Shown here: in pieces, positions 25,602 through 38,053 of the stretch | How the letters are laid out: each line of letters begins with the position of its first letter | Position numbering within the stretch: position 1 is the stretch's first letter | From: Maylandia zebra | Lineage: Eukaryota > Chordata > Actinopteri > Cichliformes > Cichlidae | NCBI RefSeq assembly: GCF_041146795.1 | Contig: NC_135185.1 | Coordinates: forward strand, 8,109,529 to 8,173,528 | DNA length: 64,000 bases | Direction of reading: 5' to 3' | Position numbers and translations under genes: made by a program | Notes under the pieces: generated by a model | The model's database searches: none | What the model was told of the DNA's origin: nothing | Seen by the model: only the letters and a program-made list of their open reading frames with translations

Positions 25602-25953
25602 GTTTTTAACAGAGGTGTGGACTCGAGTCACATGACTTGGACTCGAGTCAGACTCAAGTCATTAATTTTATGACTTTAGACTTGACTTGAAAAAATGTTC
25701 TAAGACTTGTGACTTGACTTGGACTTTTACACCAATGACTTGGGACTTGAATTGGACTTGAACCGGTTTACTTGAAAAGACTTGATATTTTACCCCAAAT
25801 ATAAAATTTAACATGCATATTATATAGAGATTGAAAATGTGACGTCATTCACGGGTAGAACCGCAAAGGATTCTGGGAACTCGTGGCAAGCGGTACTAGC
25901 GCACGCAGGCTTTCAATTAAAATCAGTTATACAGCGATAAAAAGAAACACAAA

Positions 25954-26196
25954 AATGTCAAGAAGCCGTTTTATTATTAACTGCAATAGCCGGTCGCATG
26001 ACAGCCACTGGAAGCCGACGGGTAAAGAGATCGGTTGTTATCGGATTACGTCGTTGAAGAGAAATTGTTCAAGCCATGTTTCCGAAGTAACAAAGACGCG
26101 ACGGATGGCCTGGATTGCAGCCATTCAAAGATCAAATATAACGTCCCAGAACACTCCAGCTCACAGGTTAGTCTGCTCCAAGCATTTACACGAAGG
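25954..26196 (+). pseudogene. THAP-type zinc finger exon inside the transposon
   Basis: From an ATG at 25954 the frame reads MSRSRFIINCNSRSHDSHW, then RRMAWIAAI and HRLVCSKHLHEG. This fits a THAP domain: the CNSRSHD segment, the conserved W and P, and the final C-x2-H pair. The first zinc-binding Cys of the usual Cx2-4C pair appears to be lost. A possible donor (GAAG/GTCAGTG) follows HLHEG, as in the first exon of a larger transposase. The hAT insertion at 26260 lies just beyond. No downstream exon was recognised, so it is judged a relic. Confidence 0.65.
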
Positions 26197-26259
26197 TCAG
26201 TGTTTTTTAGTAGTTAATGCGTCATTTTTCTTAACATAATTGGTGATATAGGTTACAAG

Positions 26260-27723
26260 TAGGGCTGAACGATATATCGCATTTGCGATAATATCGCGAC
26301 ATGATCAAGTGCAATTTTCTAACCGCAAAGGCTGCGATTATACTCTGGACATGTCCAAATTCATGGGCTGCATCCTCCTGAGGCCGCATTTGTAGACCGA
26401 TTACGTCACAGCGACGCGCCGAAGGCTGTCCAAATTACTACCATATCCCAGAATTCATAGCGCGGCCCAGCCAAACTCCAGTTTCCAGCAATGGCGGCCG
26501 CTACTAAGTTTTAAAATTACTCATACTAATCTTTCTGGGTCACAAAATAAACTTTTAAAATATTTTCAGGCGAGAAAGTAGTTGTGTAAACATCAAATAT
26601 CTGCTCGGTTTATCAAGATATCCCATATTTGCAAAAGTGCTTCGACGTTTTCAGAGGCGTCTGCTACCCACCAGCTCGACAGCTAGCCGGGAGCTCGAGG
26701 GTTACTGATGCGGCCGAGAACGGCACAACTCCCGGCACATCATTTTCAGATCACCGCGGAGTTTCGCTGCTCGGGTTAAACGTAATATATAAGTCACTTA
26801 GACAACCTAAAAATGTTATTGTTGGGCTTTTTTCAGTGTTTTGTTTGTTCGTGAGTAAATCGGTTTGGCTGAGATTAAAGTTATTAGATTAGATAAAATA
26901 AAACTTTATTAATCCCCCGGGTGGGTTCCTCCTTGGTTTTCACACAGCTGACTAAACGTCAAACAGAAAACTTATTAAACAGAAGTATGAGACAGTCGAG
27001 AATTTACACCAGTGTCTGGTTATATTTTAGATAGCAAGAAGCAGACGGCCGAGTTTATTAAACTCCACCGAGACAGCGGTGACGCTAATCAGAACTAGAC
27101 CGTCCAATTTCACGCCTTTAAACTTTAAAGGCGTGTTTGTGTGTGTGTTTATACAATTGCTATTATGTTTGCACTTTATGTGTAATGTTACTGACTGCAG
27201 AGATCAGTAAGATGTGTGTATTTTTTATTTATTAGTTTTATTTATTTAATATTATTTTTTAATTGAATGACTGTCTAGTAGTTCACAGATGTCGAAAAAC
27301 TGAGTGTGGTAAAGCCACTGATTTTTTTTATGTATATTTCTGCAATCTGCACATTGTACTGACTTTCATTTTAATGTTTACACCAGGGTTCCTTGTCAGC
27401 ACTTTATGCTCAGATGTTTGTAAGCTAAAAATAAACTATTGTGTATGTTCAAATATACTGTTGTGATTGAAGAAGTTAAATAAAAATGTCAGTCATCAAT
27501 TCATGCATCACCTCATGTCATCATAACAGAGGTCTGTCTTCCAGGAAAGAACAGTTTAAAATTAATGTAATATAGTATTGGCCATACTATATGATGTATT
27601 GCTTGTCTTTGTTTAATAATACAGAAGACAAAGACCTTAAAAAATAATCGCATATCGCATCGCAATCGCAATATTGGGGCAAAAAATCGCAATTAGATTA
27701 TTTTCCATAATCGTTCAGCCCTA
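26260..27723. mobile_element. Non-autonomous hAT nested in the THAP element
   Basis: Inverted ends TAGGGCTGAACGAT / ATCGTTCAGCCCTA are flanked by a perfect 8-bp duplication GTTACAAG (26252-26259 and 27724-27731). Subterminal ATCGCAAT/ATATCGC repeats are present. The 1.4 kb inside includes a CpG-richer block (about 26380-26780) and a LINE-tail-like AAACTTTATTAATCCCCCGG (about 26900). No transposase frame. Confidence 0.9.
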
Positions 27724-28776
27724 GTTACAAGCAAGTCTGGCGCTGAACAGAAATTGTTGCGCTATGCTCCTTTGTTTATTGTGCATAAATAGTGAATTGT
27801 CCTGACACAATATTGCGTTTCGCTTCTGTTATTATGGTACATTGACAAAAACATATACTTTTATTCACAGGATAAAACAGGTTTTTTGTATCACTAATTG
27901 CCCAGTACGATTACAGCATACAGTATTATTGTCACTGCTACATTTCTGTGATGGGTACCAGAAATTATTTCCACTACTAATTAATTACCGTTGAGCTCAA
28001 AGGTCCTATTAATAAACGGTTAACGAATGTGTATTTATGACGACAATTTGTGAGACTGGTAAACTTATGATACGTACGATGGTCTTTCGTTCTACACGGT
28101 GCATTTCAAGGTCCTGCACCCATCCGTCGGTAAACTGTACCTGGGCTTGTTGCAGTGACCTGAAGTTACTAAACTTTCATGAGTGTATGCACTCACTCCA
28201 AGAACCGTATGATTATAAATATGCATATAAATATGCTACGATGAGATAGCTGACTTCATCTAACTAGCAAATGTTGTCCAGGCTACGTTGGTGATACAGT
28301 TTTTTTTAATGTGTATGATATTTTTGTCATGCAATTTTAAAGCTGGTCCTACAACCGCATCCAAGAATAACATGCAGCTTATCTCAGAACTGTCGGTGAA
28401 AATTATTCTTGGAGCTAGGTTTAATTGAGCTGCATTTTAAAGAGGTGCAATTTCACAATTTGTGTATATTTTCTAAGTTCACTATTTTGTCATGTGTTGA
28501 GAAAAACACAGATTTTAAAATTACATGGTCTAATATTTACATTTAGCATATAACTGCAACATTATTTTTTCGTTTTTTTTTTTTTAAAGACTCGAAAGGA
28601 CTTGAAATTCAAAGTTTCAGACTTGTGACTTGACTCGGACTTTTACACCAGTGACTTGAGACTCGACTCTGACTTGCCTGACATTACTTGAGACTTGACT
28701 TGAGACTTGAGGATAAAGACTTGAGACTTACTTGAGACTTGCAAAACAATGACTTGGTCCCACCTCTGGTTTTTAA

Positions 28777-31700
28777 AACCTTAGGATGTAACTACAGCAC
28801 AGCCCATGCAGCAGTATATGAATGACTAACCTCGTATTGTGGATGGATTATCTCAGTTGTTCTCCTGGCTGAAGTTTGGTCCTTTTACAGCATCCTGCCA
28901 TGCGATTACATTTGTTCCTGACCACCGAGAACACTCACGTTAACTTTTATCGAGTGGAAAAAAAGTTAGCTTGTGTATATTATGCTAACATAGCTGTGTC
29001 GCTAGCGGTCACGTAGCACATCATTATATACCAGCTAGCCCAACTTCAGTAACCCTACAAACGTCACTGCTGTTTAGTTTTCTGTCTTCATTTATGTTGG
29101 AAGTGATAGCAGAGCTGTACGTTTTAATTTGTTTCCAAAACCCCGCAGTCAGGACATGCTATATTGTATTTAGATAGAAGCTAGCGAGCTAACTCCCTGC
29201 TAACTTCTAACTCCGTTAAATCTCATAAATTCCGTTTTCATGGATGCCTGGATGTTAAACTCAATTGTTACACCTGGTAGAGCAGAACGCTGATCATTTT
29301 ATTAAGGATGAAAGACTTTAGACAGTTTTTCAACTCTCAGTAATGCCATAGTGATCGCTTGATATATGGACCTGCAGCGGAGTTTAGGCCCAGACACGGC
29401 TAGTGACGTCAGACTGAACAACCGGATACCATTCAAGTAATCCGATACCATAAACATGTTGATTTTTTGGATTTATGAGAATTCATTTTCCTTCACACTT
29501 TAAAGAAACAATGCTGACATCAGTTTATGTATTTGTTGTTACTTTAAATAAGTGAATTGTAACCAAATACAGAATAATTGCAACATGTGTTACATGTGTT
29601 ACATGTTGCAATTGCAAAAGAAGCAAACGTAGAAGGGTAGAATTGGCCAGAAGTATTACGTTTTCCCAGAGTTAGCTATGATTGCACTTTCTGAGCTTCT
29701 GATCATGCCAGGCTACAGTTTATTCATAATTGCAAAGATACACATCCACATACACAAACATTTGCAAAACCTCCGACTCGTTCGCCAAAATCACTCAAAT
29801 GCCTCAAAACCGTTCTTATCTATTCCAAAACCACACAACAATTTCAGATCACATGCACACACACAGTCAAAATAACAACACTACTGAGCATTCAGTATTC
29901 AAACCAATCTCTGAGCCAAATTTTCTGTCTTTTGTTTTTACCACTTTTACTTAGTTAGATAAAGTTTGTAAATCTCATTTAGCCTTTTTGCTTATCTCTA
30001 AATATGTTCACATGTCATTAAACACAACTGCAACACATCTGCGCTGTAGTTGTGTTTAACTTCTGCCTATTGCGATACCCATTACACATCACAAGTGAAT
30101 TGGTGTGCAAAATGTGTGTCAGAGAGTGATAAAGACTACTATGTTTTCTTTATTGTCTTTGGTTTTGTGCTCCATCCAATTTGCTGCAAATCACCTACAC
30201 TTATGATTGCAGTACACCAAGTCAATACAGCTTTAAATATCACTGCAAGGGCAATGGCATTATGCAAAGCATGCTGCTGTGGAGTTTTTGCACCATAATG
30301 TACAAAGTGAATCAGCAGACTCTTGAAATTTGCTTGACAACTGTAATCCATCACAGTCAGCTTATGTCAAAAAAGCATCTTTATTATCAAGACTCAGCAA
30401 ACACAACGTTGAACTCAAACTTTTCTACAGTTCTACACCGACGGGCTGACTAGGAGGGTCTCACTGCGCCATAATTATAGATAAGACCCAAACAAATAAA
30501 CAGTAAAATGATGATCCAGGGAGCTTTTAAAACGTTACAGTGATTATCTCGGTATACTGTTGTAAACTGTTGTAAAGCCCCTGTGCTACTTGGGGGAAAA
30601 AACTAAAATCACAGTCTGTAAGTTTTAGTCTATAGCAACAAGTTGTTTGACACGGAGCTGTACTCAGTTTTATCTAACGTTTTATATACATTAATAACAG
30701 TTAAAGGCACATTTTGCTTCTTGTTCATTTCTGTCAGATCAGTTAGCAGGCTGTTATCTGTGGGCAGCTGTTTGTGTTACTGTGGAATCCTGCAAGTGTG
30801 AGTTCATCAGTGCTTTTCCACCAATTGTCCCCCGACTAAACCATCTGCGCTCTTTTCAACCCCCTCTGCAGCTGTGTAACTACAAGGGAGCTGAGACACA
30901 GAGAGAAAGAGACACACACACGCACACACACCTTGTAGTCTCATAGGTGTGAAACTGGACTTTCAAGGTGGTCTTTGTGAGTAACTTCTGAATTTGACTA
31001 CCGAAGGTCATGGAGTTTGACAGATCTCTTGCCAAAGGCACCGGGGAGTTTAGACTTGTCACTGTGTGAAACTGCAGAGGGTGCATTTCGGTTATAAAAA
31101 CGTGACCCACAAGTGTATCACAGATACTCCCAGCAAAATGAAAGCAACGCAACAGCACCCGTGGATCACTGAAACATTTCTATTATTACAGGAAGTGAGT
31201 TTAAAGGAAGTATCTTTAAATTATATGGAATATTTGGGAGCACCTAGTTATGTTTAACTATTAATTTAGGGGCTTTTACAACTAGCCGACAACCTCAGCA
31301 GAAGTTAAGAGCTGATAAAAGCTGGAGCTGTTGATTGGACACTTAGCATTTGAATTTGTCTTATCTGGAAATGAATCCTGGAAGGAGCATTTACATTCAC
31401 ACTAGTTCAAACAGGCCATTAGCACAGTGGCAGAGCACTCAGACTGTCATGTGGACAGAGGAGACAGTTTACCACCTCAGGCTGATGACACCAGAGGGTA
31501 ATTAACATGGCAGACTGCTCATAAAACAACATCTCTTGTAGCTGCTAATAATGATCTCTCTGTAGGTTGAACAGCACTGCTGTAGCTATGGCTTTGTTCC
31601 TTTACAAAGAAAGAATTAAACAATCAAATTAACTAAATTTATAGGCATGTTTTCTCACTGTTGTTGCAGTCCTCCATGAGTCATTTGAGCTATCTTCGCA

Positions 31701-33671
31701 GCTTCAATCAATGCAACAGAGATTAACCTGTAAATGCAAACTAATATAAGCCCTGTGTTTCCTAATAGGACAATTAAAATGTGCTGTGTGATAAAGAAAT
31801 CTCAGCAGTGTTAAAAAAAAAGTGGTACTATGAAAGAAATGCTGCAGTAAGTTAACATTTAACTGCTCCATATATTGTTCTTCTTTTCATTTGACCATTT
31901 TATTATGCTTATTTTCTTGCTTTCTCAGAGTTATTACATTTTAAACCTGAACAACCTGCTAATCGATTAGCTTATTTAGCTTTGCTTGAAGATGAAAAGG
32001 AGAGGGTAAAACAGCTAGCCTAGTCTGGCTCTCTGCAAAGCTTTAAAAAATGCATTCAATCCAGATTTATGACACAGATTCACAACATTTCTTCAAGATG
32101 GAGCAGCTTCTCCACCTAAAACACAACTTGTGGTATTTATAGCTGCACAAAGACATAGTTTGAGGGTTTGTTGTTGTTTCATTTGATAAACCCAGGCTAG
32201 CTGTTTCAACCTGCTTTCTATCCTTATGCTAAGCTAAGCAGCAGTTACTGGGTAGCTTCATGGCAGTAGTATAACATTTTCCCATCTATAAAATACAGTA
32301 GGCAAAACACCATATTCCTTATTGTGTTTCTTAACGTTCCCTATCACAGGATTTCTGGTTTCTCACCAGTGGACTTTTCGCATAAGTGATAAGCATTTGC
32401 AAAGTAAGATGCATTTATGTTGCCAAAACACTTTCTTGTCATGGAAGCAAATTACGTGAGGTACTGTGCTGAAGTGTCTGTTGCTGTAAAATCCAATTTT
32501 AATAGACATTATGTAGAGGTGTTTTGGACTTGCACATTATATTGTTATATTTATATTAAACCTTTTAGGTCATTTTATAGTGATGAGATCATTTTGTGAG
32601 CAGAAATCCTGCGGTAGTCAAGACCCTTGAAAGCTTTAACTCGTCCTATGTATGTTTACAGCCCTCCGCTCTACAGAGGAATGAAGGCTTCATATGCATG
32701 GACACAGTCAGGCAGCTATGTTACCCTCATCCTCCTCCCTGGTGTCCTGCCTGGTGTCCATCCATACCATTGTTTTAGCGCATTGTCTCTACTAGTGTCA
32801 GTATGTATAGGTAGCCTTTCACTCGTAGATACCCCAGCTCCCTCCACATTTACCCACACCCCTAGGCGCGGGCCAATGCAACAGCAGTCAATATCAGCTC
32901 TTGGAGAAGGCTGACAGATGGACACGGGGGGAAAGAGCTCCAGTCTTTGGCCGGAAGTTCTGGAGGGAAAGACAGACAAAAGGCAAGGAGGGGGCAAAGA
33001 TGGGAGGCTGCAGCGGGCGATTGAAGGGGTTAATGAAAGGGAGGAGGAGGAGATAGAGGTTAATAGAGTGAAATGACATCCTGATAAAGCTCAGTGTATT
33101 CTGTTAATACACAATATTAAAGCGAGAGAAAGCAGACATTTTTTAAAAAGGAGATATTATTACACATCTTCAGCTCCATTTTTGCTTGAAAGGTGCATAT
33201 AAATGAAGTCAGTCCTTATTATTATTATCATCATTATTTGAGAGTAGGAAGGAAATGAGCCTTTTCTTAAGCAGCTGGAGCAACACAGTGTTAGTCTGCT
33301 CTTTTATGATTATAAAAATACAAAACAGAGCGGTTTAAAAATAGAAAAGAATAACAAACACAAGGTAAAAACACCACACCACTAACTGTTACAAAAGATA
33401 TGAGCAGATCTATAGATTTGAAGCTACAAAAATAAAGCAATTAAAAAATGAAGGATCTCAAATATGTCTGAAAGTTTCTGAAAAGGATTTCAGAAACAAA
33501 GATGGAAGGACGTTTTACAAGATTGTGTACATTCATGTTTGTTTAGATGTTACATCTTGTTTTGTTTTCTGGTTTATGGTATTCATACCTGCATGTGTAT
33601 GCATGGTTAACACTTTATTCCTGATTTATAATGGGTAGTTCCACATGTTTTCTACCATCTTTTTTAACCCC
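28777..33671. other. Gene-free stretch
   Basis: Only a 13-bp-arm palindrome near 29.6 kb and short CA runs (29.85, 30.92 kb) stand out. No exon-like frame with conserved protein sequence. Confidence 0.5.
29576..29613. repeat. Perfect 13-bp-arm palindrome
   Basis: Arms AATTGCAACATGT (29576-29588) and ACATGTTGCAATT (29601-29613) enclose a 12-nt spacer GTTACATGTGTT. It may be the edge of an unrecognised mobile element; no matching end was found nearby. Confidence 0.6.
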
Positions 33672-33679
33672 TTCCTGAC

Positions 33680-34668
33680 CAGTGTTGGTCAAGTTACTTG
33701 AAAAAAGTAATCAGTAACTAATTACTGATTACTTTCCCAAAAAAGTAATCCTGTTACTTTACTGATTACTTATTTTCAAAAGTAATTAATTACTTAGTTA
33801 CTTAGTTACTTCTTAAAAACACGATTTACAACCTGAGGAGGTGATAAAGCGATAGATCTTTCAGCCCAATTCTACTTTTTCTGCATAATCCATCATACAA
33901 AATGTAATCAAATAGAAAAATCTCTTTTTTTAACTTGATTTATCAGTTTTAATCTTTTAACTTTATGCATCAAGCAAAAATTTAATTATATGCAACATTC
34001 TCTGACTTGAATAAATTAGTTTAACATTTAAACCTATTTTCTGCACATTCCAGCACATAAAATAAAATATTTTTTGTGTTTACACTCAGTCTTTCAAATA
34101 GATGCAAGTAAAACACAGCAGAAAATAAATAAAGTCAAAGACTCAGCGGTCCTGTTGCTCTATTTTCACCTGTAAAGCAGGAGTGGGGTAGGCGGAGGTT
34201 TACCCTGGTGCAGGTGTGCCGCGGTCAGTTGAAGAATCCGCGAGTTTCTCTGTGAGTTTCCCATTACGTCGTTGCCCACTCGGTGCTTGCTTGGAAGTTT
34301 AGGGGTATTTTTTCGCTGTAAAAAGAAGTTTTCTTCCCACGCACAACGGACACTAATGTTTTTGTCACTTTTTATGGAAGTAAGGTCAGTACTTCCACGC
34401 TTTAAACGCTGCACGCTCATACTCTCTCCACACTCAATATGTGATCCATTGTTGATCTGCAGACAGCTGTTGTCACTAACGGCGCACTCGCTTACGTCAC
34501 TGTCGTGAGACATTCTCGCGAAAAATCACGGTTTTAGTAACGCAGTAACGCAGCGTTCCTACGGGAAAGTAACGGTAATCTAATTACCGATTTTGCAATA
34601 GTAATCCCTTACTTTACTCGTTACTTGAAAAAAGTAATCAGATTACAGTAACGTGTTACCCATCTCTG
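33680..34668 (-). mobile_element. hAT-type element with long imperfect inverted ends and BED-finger relic
   Basis: A perfect 8-bp duplication TTCCTGAC flanks it (33672-33679 and 34669-34676). The ends are CAGTGTTGGTCAAG and CCCATCTCTG, followed inside by long AGTAACTAATTACT-type inverted repeats. On the minus strand about 34270-34350 one frame gives VGRKLLFTAKKYP, like the BED-finger region of hAT transposases, with stops and frame shifts around it. Non-autonomous. Confidence 0.8.
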
Positions 34669-35677
34669 TTCCTGACACAACACCTAAGCGATCGCCTCCT
34701 CCTCAGTTTGAACCAGCGATCTTTCACTTGTTAGGTTATTTACTTTTATTTTTACCTTTGGTTTATGTTATTTGTATATGGCACATATACCACACCATAG
34801 ATATGGTATCTGTGTTATATGTTTATTGTTTAGTGTAAATAACAGAATCCATAAGGCAAAGAAGAAGAAATGTAGCCTTTAATAAATACAATCTTAGCTG
34901 CATTTAAATGTAAAAACAACAAAGATAAAGAAAAGTAATACAGAAATGTATAGTTATAGAATAAAACAAACTGCTTTTAAGCCGAGCAAACGAGTGAGGC
35001 AAAGTTCATCATGTTGCGTTGAGCAGGCTGTTAAGTCAGGCTCCACACTGTGAGAAAAAAAAACGACTTCAGTGGGAGAATTTGTGAGTGAATACCCTTG
35101 GCTGTTTACAGTTTCTGCTGAGCAGATCTTTATCTATGCAGCAGCTGGGGAAATGGATTTAGATACCATCATAGTGTTTTACAGGGACACCTCAGAACAA
35201 ACTCCACATACTGGTGACATTTAAGTATCTCCTGCTTTTAGCATTTTTAATTATTGTATTCTTCAAAATTGCTATTGCTATTGACGCGTTTATTATAAGC
35301 AGATAAAACCGTGTATGTAGGTCATCAGTAAGAGATGGATTTAAAACTTTTAAACTAAATGTGTTTATAACGCATCGTTTGCTTCAAAACATGAACAATT
35401 ATCAGCTGAAGGACATGAGTTTCCCCCAGAGCGCTCAGTCTTAGGCTGTTTCATGGCATTTGATAGACACTGCTCTGTTGTCTTAGAAAGCAAAGAAAAA
35501 AAAGAATTTCTAAAAGGCTTCAGTGACAAAGTGTACACTTGTACTACACAGGAAACAGATAATCATATGCAGTACTACCGAGCATAGATCACACAGTTTA
35601 ATGTGGTTTGTACATGAAGCAGATGCTTTTAGTCTTTGAAAATGTTCCTCACACACGTTTTTTGGTCAAAAACAGTT

Positions 35678-35683
<6 letters not shown>

Positions 35684-35748
<65 letters not shown>
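35684..35748. repeat. (AC)n microsatellite, 65 bp
   Basis: About 32 uninterrupted AC units adjoining the inverted LINE tail that follows. Confidence 0.97.
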
Positions 35749-35749
<1 letters not shown>

Positions 35750-35754
35750 GAGAG

Positions 35755-36260
35755 AACAATGTGCTTTATATTGTTATATTATAAAGTAAAGACCCAACAA
35801 TAATATAGCGAAAACACCACCGCATTCAGACGAACCCTATATGAGCGAACACTTGGTGACAGTGGGAAGGAAAAACTCCCTTTTAACAGGAAGAAACCTC
35901 CAGCAGAACCAGGCTCAGGGACAGGCAGCCATCTGTAGGTGAGGGGAGGTAGACAGGACAAAAGACAAAAGGCTGTATAAGAGAGCCAGAGATTAACAAT
36001 AACTTATGATTAAACACAAAGTGGTGAATAAACACAAAGAGAGTGGAAACAGGAGCCTTGGCCTGTTGCAGTGTAACTAAGGGAGGGTTCAGGGTCACCT
36101 GATTCAGGTCTAACTATAAGCTTTATCAAAAAGGAAGGTTTTAAGTCTAATCATAAAATAGTTAAGGTGTGTGTCTGTCAAATCCAAACTGGGAGCTGAG
36201 TCCATGCAATAGAGGCCTGGAAGCTGAAGGCACCATCCTTTGAACGCAGTTCCTCATTTT
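35755..36260 (-). mobile_element. Inverted LINE 3'-end fragment
   Basis: The reverse complement of about 36060-36150 closely follows 9830-9910 (TTCCTTTTTG, then CAGGTGACCCTGAA and CCTCCCTTAGTTA). About 35855-35930 matches the GGTTTCTTCCTG 3' UTR block. Same family as 9520-10313, in opposite orientation, truncated. Confidence 0.7.
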
Positions 36261-37489
36261 ACCACCAAGTCTCTTCATCCTCTTTCTGTGGTGTTTGTAT
36301 TCATCCTCTGGAGAGAGCATTTACCTTCTTGGAAGTTTCCCTCAGAACTGTAGCAGATATACATTTAGCCGATATAGTGAGATAGTGAGTATCACTTAGT
36401 ATCAGGGATACTGAGTGATAACGCGAGACTCCCTTGGTCAGAAAAGGGACAAAACTAAAGGCAGAAAGAGCCACTAGCAAACACTGCACAAAGCTGCAGT
36501 AAAGTGTCACAATGGCAGAAACGCATGTAAAAATAAACATCCGTCTTCAAGCCCTTGACTTGAAGCTCAGTTGCAACTTGATTATTTCATTTCTAAGTTA
36601 TTACATTTGTAATACAGAAAAAAATTATGCATAAAAATAAAGTATGTTACAGATAGCTCCGAAAATTCCTCAACAGTCATCATTCTATGACATCTCCCAG
36701 TTTTTCTCAAATAGCCTAAATTATGTTGCTGTTGTCACCTTGATGGATAACTACAAGAAAAGAGGGGCAGCCTGTCTAGGAATAAAATCACCGTCCTTGT
36801 GATACTGAGACTGTCCTTTTGTTCAACTGCCAATGTGAGCCATGGGCACTGGTTGTGTGTGTATATGTGTGTCTGCGCGTGCACGCTCAGGCATATGCAT
36901 CTTGAATATTGCATAGAAAGCAGCTGGCAGCAGTTGGGCTGCCCATCTGTCAGAGCCAGTGCGGGGCTTCATTTTCACAGGATCAGACAGAGAGTTATTA
37001 ATCATGGATGAGGTCAGGGATTAAAAGTTAATAAGTTCCACAAGTATCAGAGGAAACGTTACTAAATATTCGCTCAACAATTAGGAGCTCTTGCCGATTA
37101 TCACCCAAATGACTGATTCCTTATTATTACTGAATTAATTGGGATTAATTTCATCCATCTATGCAGGGATTAACTTCCTGTTCAGAAAACGTCCACTGTA
37201 TTGGGGCAACACTGATTTAAAGAGTTCCCCACACTTTTTCTGACCAGCAACGTTTTAAAAACTCCTGTAATTTCACTTTTCACTCTACTGCTTATTCTTT
37301 TGCAGTTAGTAATTTCCCCCTCAAAAATAATCCACAGACAACTTTAACATTGTGTTTGTTATTATTTATTATAAAGTAACTGATTCAACATGTGCTGCAA
37401 CCAGCGGTGGTATGCTGCCACCTACTGGCGACATTAGTGTAAGACAAAAACGGGAGTAAGAAAACCTTTGTTGTTTTGGCTCAGGCGAT

Positions 37490-37690
37490 TAGAGGATCAT
37501 CAGGGGGTCCTGTTGTCCCTCTGTGGGGGGTCACTCCCACTAGGTTTATATCTGGGACTCTCCACCATTTGACCTTAGAACTGAAGAAGCTTCTCGGATG
37601 AGAGGTGAAACGTCTTCAAGCAACTTAAAGAAGTCCAGACGCTTTTCTTTGCAAGCTCCTTTGACTACGATGACCTGGATGACTGAGAAC
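37490..37690 (+). repeat. Dispersed fish repeat (class unsure)
   Basis: Contains GGATGAGAGGTGAAACGTCT and GATGACCTGGATGACTGAGA, sequence I recognise as widely dispersed in teleost genomes. No coding capacity or borders resolved. Confidence 0.45.
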
Positions 37691-38020
37691 CTTCACAGAC
37701 ACTTTGTTGTTTTTCTTTCTCTCTTCTTTGGGAAATAAATGTCACATTCCAAGTGAGGATTCACAAACTATGCAGATAATTATAATTTTTTTTTTTTTGC
37801 ATCATCTTCATGGAGATGAACTGAATTGATGATTAACTGTTCTTTTACTGACGGAGAGTTTATGTGAGAGGAGATATTTGGTTTCCATGGGCTCACTTTT
37901 AGCTTGCTTGGCACCTCCTTAACTTCTCCCAGCAAATAAAACTTCAGTTGAAGTTATAGGAAGTAGTTTTCACACTAGTTTTGTTCACTAATTTCCCCTG
38001 GCAGGGGTTGTTTAATGTGT

Positions 38021-38053
38021 AATAATATAATATAATATAATATAATATAATAT
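38021..38053. repeat. (TATAA)n tract
   Basis: About six ATAAT units. Confidence 0.9.

Larger units (their letters stand above)
25610..28768 (+). mobile_element. THAP-exon DNA transposon (P-like or hAT-like), carrying a nested hAT
   Basis: The ends CAGAGGTG / CACCTCTG are flanked by a perfect 8-bp duplication GTTTTTAA at 25602-25609 and 28769-28776. Long subterminal arrays of GACTTG/CAAGTC-type repeats lie just inside both ends. A THAP-like exon is at 25954-26196. THAP plus an 8-bp duplication fits the P superfamily, though hAT elements also make 8-bp duplications. No catalytic transposase segment was found. The nested hAT lies at 26260-27723. Confidence 0.85.

Noticed and set aside
25610-28768. 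CRISPR-like or tandem array reading of the GACTTG-rich ends
   Set aside because: The repeats are irregular, confined to both termini, inverted relative to each other and bounded by an 8-bp duplication, so they are subterminal transposon repeats.
34166-34513. 115-codon minus-strand open frame as a host gene
   Set aside because: Inside a hAT-type element; the transposase-like segment is in another frame, so this frame is a shadow of a relic.
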